DNA of 64,000 nucleotides from Lycorma delicatula (lineage: Eukaryota > Arthropoda > Insecta > Hemiptera > Fulgoridae), in contig NC_134455.1 in the NCBI RefSeq assembly GCF_047948215.1, forward strand, positions 163,352,575 to 163,416,574. The letters run 5' to 3'. Both the position numbers and the translations under genes were made by a program. Below, one piece after another: positions 27,301 through 42,300 of the stretch. Under the pieces are notes generated by a model. That model was not told the origin of the DNA. It searched no databases and saw nothing but the letters and a program-made list of their open reading frames with translations. Positions within the stretch are counted from its first letter, which is position 1. Each line of letters opens with the position of its first letter.

Positions 27301-30300
27301 ATTTCCACATCAGTGGAGGGAGATTAACTTCTTTTATTATAACTACATTACCAACACAAATGTTATTGTTTGAAATTTTACACTTGTTCCTCTGCTGCAA
27401 GGAATATAAATAATCGATAGACCATGCTTTCCAAAAGTCTTTCAATATTCTTTGCATAAACTGCCACCTAGTAAGCTTATTTACATTAATTCCTGAGAAA
27501 TCAGGGTTGGGTAAGGAAGTTAATGAAGAAAAAATGTTAAAATGTTCAGAGTAAGTGGAACTGGATCAGATGTATGCCATCACCATGACGGATACGTATT
27601 TCAAACGTGGAATAAATTTCTTCCACACAAAGATCTGACAGTATACGATTGTTTTTATTTTTTTAAATGTAAATGAAACTATGACAATATGAAAATATGT
27701 TTAGTGTTCATGTGAACGAAGAAAATAGTTTGAAAGTTCAACAGCTTCTGTTGCTTAAAGAGCAGCTGAAAACGCATTAGTTTTGTTAGATTTCTTCTCT
27801 TCCTTGAGCGATCTGGCAGAATGATAGAAATGATAGGCAAATTGGATGCCAAGTGTTCTCCTATTCCTTCAGAAAAGATGGAACACTCCACCAGTTGTGA
27901 CAAGTTTAATGCATCCAGCATGCAACCAACTATCAGGATGTCTGTGGGGTTATCCCTTGAAGGAACATGCTTCTATAAGCATTCCTTAGTTAGCTCTTGA
28001 ATTTCGTAAACTCTATTTGCGACAAATACCTTCTATTAATTAGGAAGCGATGACAACCAGTACCACTTGAGAATCTGACCAAAAGTGGATTGAATGACTT
28101 ATACCTAAAATACACTTAACCTTATTAAATAAACGAGACAAAAGAAGAGCGGCGTTCAACTCAAGCCTTGGAACAGAGATTTGCTTGACAGGAGCAACTC
28201 TAGATTTTGAACATAAGTGGGTTTCAACGTGTTCATTACTATCAATAGATCTGATGAAAAGACAAGCACCATATGCGCTACTACTTGGATCACAAAAACC
28301 ATGCAATTGATAACTCTTATTAAAACTAATTTTAACTAATCTAGGAATCTTAAAATTACTTGAAGATTTGAGCTGAGAGTATAGAAAATTCCATTTTTCT
28401 GCTAACAGAGTGGGAAGAACTTCATCCCATTGAAGGCTAGCACACCATAACTCTTGGGTGAACACTTTGAATGGAACAATTATAGGAGCAAGTAGACCCA
28501 AAGGATCTAACCATGAAGAAACAATTGATAAAACAGAACATTTAGTGTAAGAATTATTATCTTTTGGTTTGAATTGATAAATGAAATCATCACCTTGAGG
28601 ATTCCAAAATAATCCAAGTGTCTTGATATTTTCATCCTTATCTAATTTGATGAAAGAATCAGAACTACCAAACATATCTGCAACGTTGGAATGGCATTTA
28701 TATAATGAAAGTCCATATTTGCTAAGCAATAACGAAACACCATTGTATAACTGTTTCAACTGATCGATGCTGTCACAACCAGTGAGCAAATTGAGCAGAT
28801 CATCGACATAAATCTTGCTTGATTGATTGGCAAGCTTAAGGAAAGAAGGCTTCATTTTTATTAGAAATTTCAATCAAACATCTTGTAGCTAGAAAACTTG
28901 AAGGTGCTAAACCGTAAGTAACTGTAAGTTGTATGGAATGACTGATGAGTTATTATTATCGTACCAGAGGATTCTTTGCAAAGGAAAATCTCGAGGATTG
29001 ATGCGAATTTGTCAATACATCTTTGGAATATCACCTGATAGCGAATAGCTGTGAGTTCTAAAACGAATTATAATCAAAAATAAATCTTGACCTTACTGGA
29101 CCTGTAGCAAGAACTGAATTGAGTGATCAGCTGTTTGATGTTTTTGCACTACCAAAATACTATTTTGGTAGTGGTAGAAGATTCATGAAATACTGCTTGG
29201 TGGGGCAAATAAAAGGTTTCAGATGGGTCCTTACACTGAGATGAATCTACAGGTTGCATGTGATCTAGTTCTTGATATTCTTTCATGAAATAGAAGTAAT
29301 CTTCCTTAAGTTTAGCGTTTTTCTGAAATTTACTATGTAACAAACTGAAACGATGCCTTGCATTTTCATAAGAATCTCCTAAACCCCAGTTTTCCTTATG
29401 AGGAAGAGATACACCAAATCTGCCTTTGTTATTACAAAAGGTATTTTCAACTAAATGTTTTTCGCAGAAAGATTCCTCCTTGGTCGGTAAACTATTTTCG
29501 GTCTCTTCAGATCTCCAAAAGGACTCTAATTGAGAGTAAAGCTGTTCATTGCTAATAAAAAGTGATATTGAGTCTGTATTTTTTTTCCATTTACTAGATT
29601 TAGTAAGGATTTGACTACAGACCAACACGAGTTTCTTTAAGTATGGTACGATTAGAATTGAGAGTTAATTGAACAGGCTTAAGCAATGAAAGATAATATG
29701 AGGATGGGCAAGAAAAAGTTGAGAAGGAATTTCCCAGTCAGTTACGTTTACAAAATCATAGGTAACAGACCTGCAATATATGGCAGTACATGACATTTCA
29801 AATTAAAATTAAAATCTTCATATCTAGAATTAATATTTAAATCAACACTTAGCTTAGATTTAGTGACAATATTACTAATACCTGTGATTGGCATAAAAAC
29901 AGGTTTGGTGTGAAGCCTAAGTTTGGCAGCAAACCTTTTAGTAGAAAATGAAATCATCGAAGTGGAATCAAGTTCGACCCTGGCTTGGATGAAATTACCT
30001 TTTTTATCTTTAACGTTAACTACAGCTGTTGCAAGTAAAACAGACTTGTTAGGTTCTGATTTTAAAGTACAATATGAACTATTCGCTGAAGGAGCTTGAT
30101 TCATCTTAGAAGATTTAATTGCTGGCTCTTGCAGCGTTTTATCTAAATGAATTAGCATATGATGCTTCTGTGAGCATTTTTTACATTTACAATTGCTTTG
30201 ATACCTATTTACAATATGCTGTTTACTTAAACAATTAAGACATAATTTTTTCTGAAATAGAAAATTTTTCCTTTCATTAACATTATAACTTAAAAATTTA

Positions 30301-33300
30301 TCACATTGATACAATGGATGGTTGCTAATTTTACATAATGCGCACAACAAAGAATTATTTACATAAAATACATTTTTACTAGAACTAAGTTTTGAATAAT
30401 CACATTTTTTGTCACTAAAACCTACATTAGGCGGCTGTAGCTTTTCATTACATTGAATTGTGTCTGTGGATTTAAGTAGTTTACGCTTACATTCTAAGAA
30501 AGAATTGAGTTGTTCTAACTTTGAAAATTCATTATTTTCCAATGTTTTTTTCCAGTCTCTTAAAGTATTTAAATTTAAATTTTGAATAATTAAGTGTATT
30601 ATAATAAATTCTAAATAATCAATATTTAGATTGTTCAATGCATTAATATTTGAATTCATATGATCAATGAATTTAGATAAATTTTCGGAATTTCCCTTTT
30701 TTAATGGTTTTAGATTAATAATTTCCATAGCATGTTTAACTGCAATTAGTCGTTTGTTATCATAACGAGCCTTAAGTAAGTTTATGGCAGTTCAATAATT
30801 TTCAGATGTTACTGATAAATGTTTTATTACATCTAAAGCAATACCCTTTAAGAAATTTTTAAGGCAGTAAATCTTTTAACATCGGAAAATTATTTGCAGT
30901 TATGGACTGAACTATTAAAAAGATCAAAAAATTTATGCCATCCTCTCACATCATCATGAAAGGGCTCAATTTGTATAGGTTTTAATGTAATTTGATTGGG
31001 TTTGTCAATTATTTTATTTGGCTCAATTGCATCTGAAATTTTTAAAAGATTTTCTAGTTTTTTATGTTTTAATTTAAGTTTATCAAAAATATTATCATAT
31101 ATGTCCCTATCCTCTAAATCTTAATCTGTTGCATCATTGAATTTTAGAGTGAACAGATCATAATCATCTGATTCAGAATTAAAATTATTAATGAATATTT
31201 TTAATTTTGCTATGCAGTTTTTCATAATACCTTGTTTCTTAATTAAATCTTTAAATTCCATTTTTATTGGAATTACAATATTAACAGATAATATTAAATT
31301 TATAAGAAATTAAATTATTATAAAACAATACTATTAAAAGTAGATAAGGTTGAATACAAAGTAATATTGTTAGATTATTGTCTATGACTAAAGTTGAATG
31401 AACAAAATAGCTTGAATGTATATTCGATACGATTTTATCAGCTGACATTGGCCTATCTTCAGGTCGATAAACAATATAAAACTTGAACTGCGAGCATGAG
31501 TGTGCGTACGCCGTACAGTTTTAACAAAGAGCTTACTAAAACTGGTATTGAAGTCCACAACATTTACCTGCTATTGCAATAGTCTTGCGCCTAACTGCAT
31601 GTTGCAAACCATTTGAATATATTTAATTTTATACAGCTATATTTTAAATACACTGTTCTATGAAATTAATGTTCACACAGTTTTTCTGAAACATGAAATA
31701 ATTCTATTTAACACTGCTTATAAATAAAATTATAAATACCACTTGATCCGGCGACTTGATCCAACCATACGAATCCTACCTTAAGAATTCGGTGACTTGA
31801 TGATCCTGTCCCTCTATCCAGCGACGACCATGAAACATTGTTAGATCCGTCGACTTCACAATCCGGCCCGGAGGACCATAAAGAGATATGGTAAAATTTA
31901 GAGCTAGTGTGGACTGTATTTTTGATGAGACGGTAGATGATGAAATGAAGCAACGCTATGTTCTTCTTGAATTGTTATATTTAATTTGTTGTCGCTCTAG
32001 ACATTTTGATTGAATTACAATAGATACATTAAACTTAAGAATGTATGAAACTTTAGTCATAATTGAACTTGAACATTATCAAGAAACTATGAGTCCCCTT
32101 GGACTGAAATGAAAACACGACCGCACTGTGCGGGATTCTTATGTAGAATATAACTAACACTAATTGTCCATCCGGACGAAATGAAAAATGCAGTCTCACT
32201 GGGCGGGATTCTAACATAGAATGGTCATATTAAATTAACTCGCCAGCCAACCAGCTTAACACGGAACAGAACACCAATTTTTTTTTTCTTCATTTCCTTT
32301 AGTAGTTTTTCCTGTCTCTAAAATTATCTACCTTGTCTCCTCCCATATTTCCTCTACCACACCCCCAGTCTTATTCATCCTCCTCACTTACCTCCCCAAT
32401 GACTAGCACACTGAACCGGTTTTACAGTTCTATTTGGTATTTCAGTCTTTTTAGATTACTTTTCAAGAAATTTAAATCTATTGTACTTTGCTTGTGAATA
32501 TCCTTAATGAGGAGAAATATGTGTTCTTAATTCTCATTCGTTTTGAGGTGACAAAATAAACAAGTTTTGCCCCATTTTCATTTGATTTTTCATGCAGACT
32601 ATGGTTTCCTACATAGGGTTTCCGTGTGGTTTCTTTGCCAGCCTTTAAATCTGCATTTCCCATCACTTGTTTTCTTATCATTTTTTGGAATCTCATCATA
32701 TGTTCTAGCAGGATATAGAACCCATCCTTCATCTCCTCATTGATTTTTTTAGTAGGTGCAATTCTGTTTGTAAACTTTCCTTTAAGTAAGACACAGCAGA
32801 TTTTTTCACTTATAGCTAGAAATTTCATTATATTATCAGTAAAATATTTCCTTATAACAACTCGTCAAAAAAAAAAAAAATATATACTGATGTCCATCAT
32901 TCTTTTGTCTACTATATAATATGGTATAATTCCTGTTACCCTTTCTTCCTCTGCCCACCAAATTTATTGCAATGCTACCACATCCATGTTGTAATCTTCT
33001 AATTCATCATCCAATATTGCTTCCCCAGTAGGGCATAGTGTTTTTATATTCCAGCTTCCACACTTCATATCTTTTTTCATCTTTGTTGTTTAAACCCATA
33101 TTCCCTCTCCGCTTCTGAGGCTTGTTGTATGTGTTTCTGAACAAGTCAATTTTTCCAATGTAGGAGTGTTAGCCCTATGATCAATTCCCAACCTGAGTTT
33201 TGAGTTGTCTGGTTCTAGCCTACTTTATCAGTATGCCATACCCACCATAAAAGCGTTTCCCATCCTGCACTATTGGCAAGTACCAGCACAACTCTTTGTA

Positions 33301-36300
33301 TGCACCTTCACCACTGGGACAGGCAGTATAGCGAGTCCATTACTTGAAAGAGAAGGGCCAAGACCTACTGATTCCCATCAACAGGGCAAAACTCATATAT
33401 GGTTTAACTAAAAAAGGGGTTTTCAAGGCAATGAAAACAAAAAAACAACTTGTCAAAGGAATAGCTTTGAAATCAAAATATGGAAAACTCACATTTATTA
33501 GAAACTGATAAAACAAATTATCTCCTTTAAAAGATCTTACTTGACAACTGTAATAATACAATATTTGAAATATAATAATGTAAACAGTTACACTTCATTA
33601 CAAATGATTAATTTTCTGTCTAAAATGAAAAATTATTGAAATTAAATATAAGAAAAATAATAATAATCATTTCAAGTTACAGTAAAAAAATTGATGTACA
33701 CAAGACCAAAAAAAAAACAACTGTAACATCACTCTTCATAATTTATAGAAAAAATGATTTTTTCTATAAAATTTAATGATGTAAAAATTGTAGTCATTTC
33801 TTGATAGTTTTATATATGAAGTATAAATCTTTAAAAAAAATTTCTGAAAAATATTTAAATCAAAGGTTGGTAACACAAAAGAACAAAAAAAAACAATTAT
33901 TTCAATTTTAAGAGACAGGGTTGAATTTTGAAAACAATTGTTTATTTATATATGCATTGTAGGTAACAAATTTGCTTCAATAAAGTTTTCTCTAAAATGC
34001 ATCTAAAGAAAATTACAATTTTTTTGCAATATCCATCCCCTTAACAAATTTTGAAAAAAAAAATAATATGATCAATCCCCTAAATAGAAATACTTGAGCT
34101 AAATCTGAAGAAAATTGGTTTGGTCAATCCTGGAAAATAAGGTCAAAAATAGTTCAACAAACATACATAATATGTTTTTTAGCCCCTTTTTCTGTTAGCC
34201 TCCAGAAAACCATAAGGTATTTCTTCAGATGATGAATGAGGATGATATATAAATTTAAATGAGTGTAGTCTTGTGTAGTCTCAGGTCGACTATTCTTGAG
34301 GTGTGTGGTTAACTAAAATCCAACCACCAAAGAACTCCGGTATCCACGATCTAGTATTCAAATCTGTATAAAAATAACTGCCTTTACAAGGATTTACATT
34401 TTTTTAGTCTACATGAACTAGTTAGACCCTAAAACCTAAAACTTTGAAAAAAATTCCCATACCCAATTTTCTACAGATCACCATACTTTCCCCTTTAATA
34501 AAGCTATTCTAGCTATAATCGCAAGAAAAATAATCACAGAACATTTGATGGAAATGACACCAAGATGTGTCAGCATAAGAAAAGCAGATGAAACCTTTAA
34601 AATAAAGGGAGAGGAAAGAGCAAATAAGTGGCAGGAATGACTGTTTATAGGAAGAACATTATCTGATGCAAGAACCAAAAGAAAGAGAAACTGATGATGA
34701 TTTCAGAGGAAACTCAGTAATGTTTCAGAATGACTGAATTTGGTAGATCGCATAGAGATTTAGACAAGAATAAGGCAATAGCAATTAATAATTAATCTTT
34801 GAGTTACTGTGCTAGCTGGCAGAAGTACAACTAAATAGGCTGCACAAACTAGCATGTGAAAGTTACGAAATTAAGAATTATTCTCAGATTTCAATAAAAG
34901 CATTACTTTTACCACACCCAAATAGGTAATGGATAAATATGAGAAATGCTACATTAAAAGTTTAATATCTTGTCAGAAAGTACTACATAGAAAAGATGAG
35001 TACTTGAAGATGTAGTGAATTAAGACCAATTTGACTACAAAAAAAGCTCAAGAATACAAAAACCAACTTTAATTCTCAAATTAATTTTAGAAGACTAGTT
35101 AAAGAAAATTCTTGTTCAAGATCTATTAAATAACAGGGGGGGGGGGAATAGAAAAGGTGTTTGATACTATAGCATATAATAGATTAAAAATAAAGGATAA
35201 GTCTAACAGAGAATAAGGATAGAGTATAATAGATTTGAAATAAGAAAGAATTATTTATAATTTAAGGTTGATACAACAAGAAGATAAGTTTAATATAATA
35301 AGAATAGAAAAGTAGTAAAGGTAAGCTGCAGTAGAGAAGTGTAAGAGAAGAATGTAGCCTGCTTCCATTATGTTTAAATTTGTAAATGAAAGAACCAATA
35401 AAAACAGAATTTTGAAAATAGAGTAACAATCTAGGGACAAAGAATAAAAATGTTTAGAATTACTGATTATTATTATCTACCTGAAATTCAAAATGAAATT
35501 AAGTAATGAATAGTATAGATTCATTGCTGGAAAGAAATTAATTTTGAAAGTCAACAAAGTAAACAATTAATTGAAACAAAAGAATAATGAGTTTTATACT
35601 CATTATTATAATTGTAGTACTTAAAAATGAAAACAAGTAAAATAGAGAAATCAGAAAAACAGATAATAGGGGCTTAGAAAATATGTTATTGCAGGAACAG
35701 ATAATAAAACATAAATGAAGAGATTTTAAGATAAACTGGAAAAGAGAGGTCTAAGGCAGAATGGCTTATTAAAAGCTAGTGAATTACATTCTAGAAGGAA
35801 GTTTAAATAATAGAAACAGTGAAGATTAGAATGTATGAGATAGATAATTGAGTATTTAGATCTAAGAATTATGCCCATAACCAACACATTGGCAGAATAG
35901 AAAAGTATGAAGAAGTCCATCAAACAAGTGAAAGCATCAAAAAAGAGAATGAATACATAATGCATGTATTATTCATTCTCTTGTCTAAAGAAATTCTTAA
36001 TACGAAACTTTAAATGGACAATCATGAAGCAGAAACTTCTATCTCTTATAGTATTATAAGTAACGAGAAAACTAAAATAAAACTAAAATAAACTAAAATA
36101 TTAAATCAATTTTTATAAGTACATAAGACAAAAACTTTATTTTAGTTTACATAAAAATAGCAATTATTAATTTTTTTTCAATTGTATATCTTTTTTTTTA
36201 AATTGGAGGTCAAAGGTTTTATGTTGAATTATCATGTTATAACACAATTATTACATAAATTTCTATTACTTTAAATGATAATTATCAAAATTTTTAAATA

Positions 36301-39300
36301 TAAAAGATTGAAGATCTTTAAATTCTTGGAATTGTCCAAGAATTTAAAGGCCAAAAAAAAAATCTTCAACCTAATAAAAGAAATAATGCAATCATTCCTA
36401 AATTAAACATATTTTAAATCAACAGTAAAATGGTTATTAAATTATTACCTCAAAATCAGAAATACTCCCAGGCTGCAAAGTACCATTAGCTATAAATGCA
36501 AATGCAACTATTATATGAGTACAGAGTAAAGGATCAATGAATTCTGGTAACAATTGTTCTTCAGTGGAACCATTAACTGGAAGAGAATAATAGCAAACTA
36601 ATTTCAATGGATTATTCTCTATAATATTATTTTCAGTTTCTGTTTCCTTTTCTGTCACTTGAACTGTAGCAAACACGTCAGAGCTTTTATTATTTTTGTC
36701 CCTAAATATAGCCATTGAATACATTTCAGCTCTATTACGAGACACTTCTACATGACCTGTAAGAAAAATAATTACAGTTAAATAGTTTAATTTTAATAAT
36801 CAATTGATAAAAGTGATTAAATCATAACCGTTGCAAAATAAGAATTATGTACTGTTTTCTTTTAGCAGTTAAAAGTTGTTTTTTTTTTTAATATAATTTG
36901 AATATAATTAGCCCTTTTAATGTAACATAATGTTTCAAAGAATTTAGAGTATTCATGCAGCGGCTCAAAAATAAATATTACTTTATTTTTACAGGCTAGA
37001 AATCCTCACAACTGTAAAATGCAAAACATTCTGTTTACCCAGCAAGAGTTCTTAGATCAATCTTTAAGTAAACATACAACACCTTTACCTGTAACTAATA
37101 AAAGGAAAACTCAATTTTAAAAATAAATTTTGAGAGGTATATGTCATACATAGATCCTCATATGATAGAGACATATAGTTTGTTTATTTGCCTAGGGCAA
37201 ACTTAGGAACTACTGAACTGATTAGAAAAATACATTTATTGCTTAAATTTATGGCTACTTCTGCTTGAAAGATACATGCTGTACTAAGAACTACATCATT
37301 CCAGTCCACTCTCACCCCCTTGACTCATAGAAAAATTCAATTGCAAAACAACAGTTTACAACAGATTCACCAAACTGTAAGATCTTATTTTTCTGATCCT
37401 GGATAATCACCAGGTTTGTAAGAATGCAAAATCCTACACACTATCTGACTAACAAGAAGCCAAATATTTGTGCCAAATTTCAACTTTTTGGGTCAATGGG
37501 TTTTTGAGATTGGAGCAAAAACTGTTTAGAGATAATAATTTCCCCCAGACCTAAATTTGATTTACTTCAAACTTTGGAGTTGCTCTTTTTAAGAGTTAAT
37601 TCCTATGAGTCGATAGAAAAAATTGAGTTTTACACAATATTAAAACTTATATTTTCTGTATTAATAATGTAAGTTATAATTTCTTTGAAGAAACTGTATA
37701 CGAGAATTACAGAAAATTATGCATTAAGATACCTTGTTTACATCTGTCGTATAATTTCACTGTTCAAAAACCTGTTTAAGAAATTATTAAAATGTATATT
37801 CTAAATATATTTAAAAACTAATTTTTATCTGTTATTGAATATTTTTTTAAAATTTGATTTTCAAATTAAATTTGATATTAATATTTTTAAAAATTGCTAT
37901 TTTGCCTTCAGAAAAAACTGAAACTTGTTTTGCATGTGTTTAATAACATTATTATGATATACACTGTTATGACGATTGCATCATTTTAAATAACTGTAGC
38001 ATGTAAAAATATTTGTAAAGGAAAGAAAATTTTCATTAAAACTATTGTAACTCACAGACATCTATTACAAAGAGTATAATCACTTTTCATTGCTTCACAG
38101 CAAGATAGACAAACAGACAAGTACATAGTTTGTATTGCATTTTAATATGAGAGATTATTGTGCTTGAAAATTGTAGGAAAATATTATTTTTCTCATTAAG
38201 GTTCCTGGTTTTATTAAAACTGATTCATCTATTGAAAAAGTTCTTACAATATTTTTTATTCTTTAATTTTTATGTTATTTTTTTTCATTGATTTTTTATT
38301 CTTTGATTATTACAAAGAATTGATGAAAAGGAATTGAGCTTGATCAAATCAGTTTTTAAAACAAACACATAGGGAAACTAAAAGTATTCTGAACAATATG
38401 TAGAAAAAAAAGGTTCAATTTTGTATCCTTAGATTTCAATAAATTTTAATTCTGTCATATAGTTTTTGTACATTTTAATTTTATCTTCATTATAATATTT
38501 GTAAGTTATGACTCTCATTAAATAAAGGGGACAAGAGACCAAGTAGTGTTTCAGACTGCTTGAACACCGCTGAATTTTTCACTCATTTTCAAAAGTAGAA
38601 TATTTTATATAAGAACGGTTGGAATATCACATCTCAATTTTTTTATTTTTGAGAAGCTACACAGTGTAGGTGGCAAGGGGACCAAACTTCTTTGTCACCA
38701 TTATTTACATTCATTTTTCTCATGTACTTTTGGGGCTAATTTTGAGAAATAATATGTTTAAGTATCACATGAATTTCAGTTTCTGATAATTTATGAGAAA
38801 GCAGAAGATCTTGGGCAAAAGGGAGAACAAACTATATGACACCATTGACTTCCTGACTTCTGGAAGCAGAACACTTTTTCAAAACTTGTTTTAGAACCCT
38901 TTTTTTTAGTTTGAGCCAGGAAAGTAAACAACAATTTTACAGTAAAACATAATTTTTGTTTTACCTGTCTGTATCATACAATCTTACATCGTAAAAATAT
39001 TATTATATCATACAAGCTAATATTATTGTACGCATATCAGATTTTGGCAAGACATGAATCAGACCTCATTTGTACAAAGAAATGAAAATTTCAATTTCAC
39101 AAAAAAAAAAGTGACATCAACTTATGCCATAACACTCTATTCAGCATAAATTTACAAATATCGTTAAAATTTGTTACATTCATGAAAAGTATTCTCCAAC
39201 AAAATTCCAAACCACAGGTTTTGGACATGTTTCTAATTACATTTATTAATATAATTCTATCTTTCAGTATATGCTATCGGTTGAGCACAATTTTTATTTC

Positions 39301-42300
39301 TTTTAACATTATCACTTTGTAAAAAAAAAGTATGAAAAAACAGGTTCTTTCACATATGATGATGTTACCAAAGTAGCATTAATATAAACTCAGATTCACA
39401 ACCATGAAATATCATAATTATATTGATGTATAAACTAATTTTAAACAATAACTGTAGTTAAATTGTAATTTTACCAGGTATAAACTTATCTGGTCCTGTC
39501 ATAATAAAATCCACAGCACCACGTTTTTCTTCATTTGATAACATTCTCTGCATTGCAACATACACAGAAATTACAGAAGCACAAGTTACAAGTAATGCAA
39601 GACCACATGCTGACCACATGTAACTTCTCTTTAACACTGGACTGTAAACAGTAAAACAGATTTTAGAAATAAAAAGTATAAGTACAATGTGATAACTATA
39701 ATAATAAATGTTTTTAATTTAATATATATCCCATTTTGCCATACGCTTTTATGTTCATACACTTTTTATTTTTATGAAATTCGATTGGAAGTAATTTTTT
39801 TTACATCAGCAGTAATCCATAAGCTTCACATGGCTTCTGGGTGATGCTAACAAAAAATAGTTTTGTAGCAAACAAACAATATTCATGGACTCTCAGCAAA
39901 CAGACTCAATAAAACCATGCAGCTCTAATCACACAATTTTAGAAATGTAGAAAATATATAACTTCCATTGCAATATTTAGTTGTATTAAATTATTTAGTG
40001 TCAATATTTATTGGGAGGTAACCGAAATAGTCTCTCTTGCGCTCCAACCATTCTATAAAAAATTTTACAATCAGCTAACAATTAAAAACAAACTTGTAAT
40101 GCCCTGTCCTGGCAGAATAAAAGTAATTTATAGAAGTTCTTTCCATTGCAAGTTTACTTAATTTATATGAAGCATACATCTGTATTTCACAAATTAATGT
40201 GAAAAAGTAAGATCAAAAAACTTGATACCATGATCACAATAGATCCAGTTTCATTCCTGGTTAAGAATTAGCATTATTTCATCAATTACCATTCACCTCA
40301 TTGCCTCAGCACAACCACAATCTCGAAGGAGAATTCCCCTTCTTGGTATCCTCTTATTAATCATTAATACTCCTATAGTCAATTTTTGCATTATTTTTCA
40401 GCATCCAGATTTAAATTTTGTAATTAAAGTAGATTTGCAATTATCTGAGTCCTGGTCAACCAAGCCTAGGGTTAACCGCGCTAGTCACAGGAAGATAAAA
40501 CATAAAAATAAAACAGGACAATCACAATGAGAAGCAACGTTTATACACTTAACAACCAAGGTCTCCTCTCCTAGCCAGTTTGGAAATCATCAGGTTCACC
40601 TGTCAATCTTCGCATTGCCACAGTCACCTATCAGTTTCAGTTACCTCTGCACTCGCACTAATTGTGGTTGTGTTAGTGTGTTGAAGTTATTGCATTTACT
40701 GAATTCTGTGTTGTGCTATGTGAGGAAAATGGAAGAGCTGTAGTTTCTTTTCAAACACAATTTAATATGATAAAATGGTTGGACAATGGCAAGTCAATTA
40801 AAAAGGTCACTGCCAATTTGGTAATTGGGGGAAGTGATTGTTGGGAATTGGAACGTAACCAGAAAGAAATTGAAAAATTTGTAAACAAAAGTGTGAGTGG
40901 AAGCAGTGGTTTGAGTTGAAAGATTTTGAAGAAGGGTAACTATGAGCAAATGTCTGATACACTTTTTCTGTGATTTTCACAGCTTCAAGGGATGGGCAGT
41001 CCTGTGAGTGAGTCAATGCTTAAAGCTAAAGCGCTTGAGTTCTGCAAGGTGTTAAAAGACAGCAAAAAAAACATTCAGTGCAAGTGATGAATGACTGGAT
41101 AAGTAGAAGAAATATGACATAAGGCAGATGAATATTAATGGGGAGAAACTATCAGCTGATACATCTGCAGTTGCAGAATTTCAGTCTAAAATGGAAGAAA
41201 TTGTTTTCAAGGAAGGATTAACATCACATTGAATTTTTATTTCTATGAGACTGGTCTTAACTTTTGAATGCTACCTTCAAAAACCTTAGAAGCAAAATCT
41301 GAAAAACTGCTCCTGCATTTAAAAAAGTAAAGAGTGCTAGTCACAATTCTGGCTACCTGCAATGCTTCTGGTTCTTTAAAACTAAGACCTCTGCTTATTG
41401 GAAAATCTAAAAACCAAAGTGCCTTTAAAAATATCAAAGTTAACTATTTGCCAACAATGAACCACAACCAAAGAAGTGAATGGATGGAAAGCAAAATTTT
41501 TAGTGACTGATTTTTTAATGATTTTGTTTCTGTCACTAAAGCATTTTTGAAGAAAAGTAACCTCCCCAGAAATACTATTTTGTTGTTGAACAATGTGCTA
41601 TCTCACCCAGATTCCAAAGAACTGTGTAGTGGTGATATTAAAACCACATTTCTAACCCTATTGTGACATCACTTATACAACTTTTAGACCAAGGGGTTCT
41701 AGAAACCATGAGAAATTACCAGCAAAGGCTTCTCCAGATGTTATCAGAAGATTAGATCAAGGGATAACTGTTAGGGAACACTAAAGAAAATCACATTAAA
41801 AGAACTAGCATACTGGACTGGCTCAGTGCAGGATGAGGTGAAAACCACCACAATTCAAAAATCTTGGAAGAATTTATTTGGCTTAGAAGAACCGCCAAAA
41901 AATTGCCAGAACAGGACAATGTACATGAACTAGTGCAACTAACCAATGAGCTAACTGTTGAGGATGTGACTGGTGCAATGAAGCGTAGATGGAGATCACT
42001 GATAAGGCAATTATCAATATAGTCAACAATGCTAAAGATAGTGAAGAGGACAATGATGCGGAAGAGAAAACCACAAAAATATTATACTCCAATGGACTGT
42101 AGTGATTGAGGCTGCTCTTGCTTACATAGAGCAACCAGAAGAGTGCATGCCACATGATATACTATCTCTTCGGCACTGGTATAACATCGTATCAGCTAAG
42201 AAAGCAGAGAAGTTAACTCAAAAATCAATCAGACTTTTTTAAAAAATAATCTCATGTTTCTACATGCTTACAGGTCTGTAATTATGTTTATTTTATGTTT

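Larger units (their letters stand above)
26620..32273 (-). mobile_element. Bel/Pao LTR retrotransposon, full-length but decayed
   Basis: Both LTRs are recognisable (26620-26927 and 31889-32273), each TG...CA. The interior, read on the minus strand, has a gag start at about 31262, a gag/knuckle/protease frame (30728-29748), RT N-terminus (29628-29149), RT/RNase H (28873-28040) and an integrase tail (27457-27146). Flanking bases ccact (26615-26619) and ccaat (32274-32278) match at 4 of 5, consistent with an eroded 5-bp target-site duplication. The element is inserted in a minus-strand LINE, between its endonuclease and RT parts. Confidence 0.9.

Noticed and set aside
35138..35147. G-run as a quadruplex or regulatory element
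   Set aside because: It is a single homopolymer, more likely slippage or a sequencing-prone tract.
36437..36448. Extension of exon 3 to the next in-frame stop
   Set aside because: GAG|gtaata is a good donor and exon 4 continues the GH18 alignment in phase 0.
37440..38160. A complete Helitron or MINE in intron 2
   Set aside because: Some phrases resemble repeat ends, but no paired boundary, TC/CTAG ends or second copy could be found.
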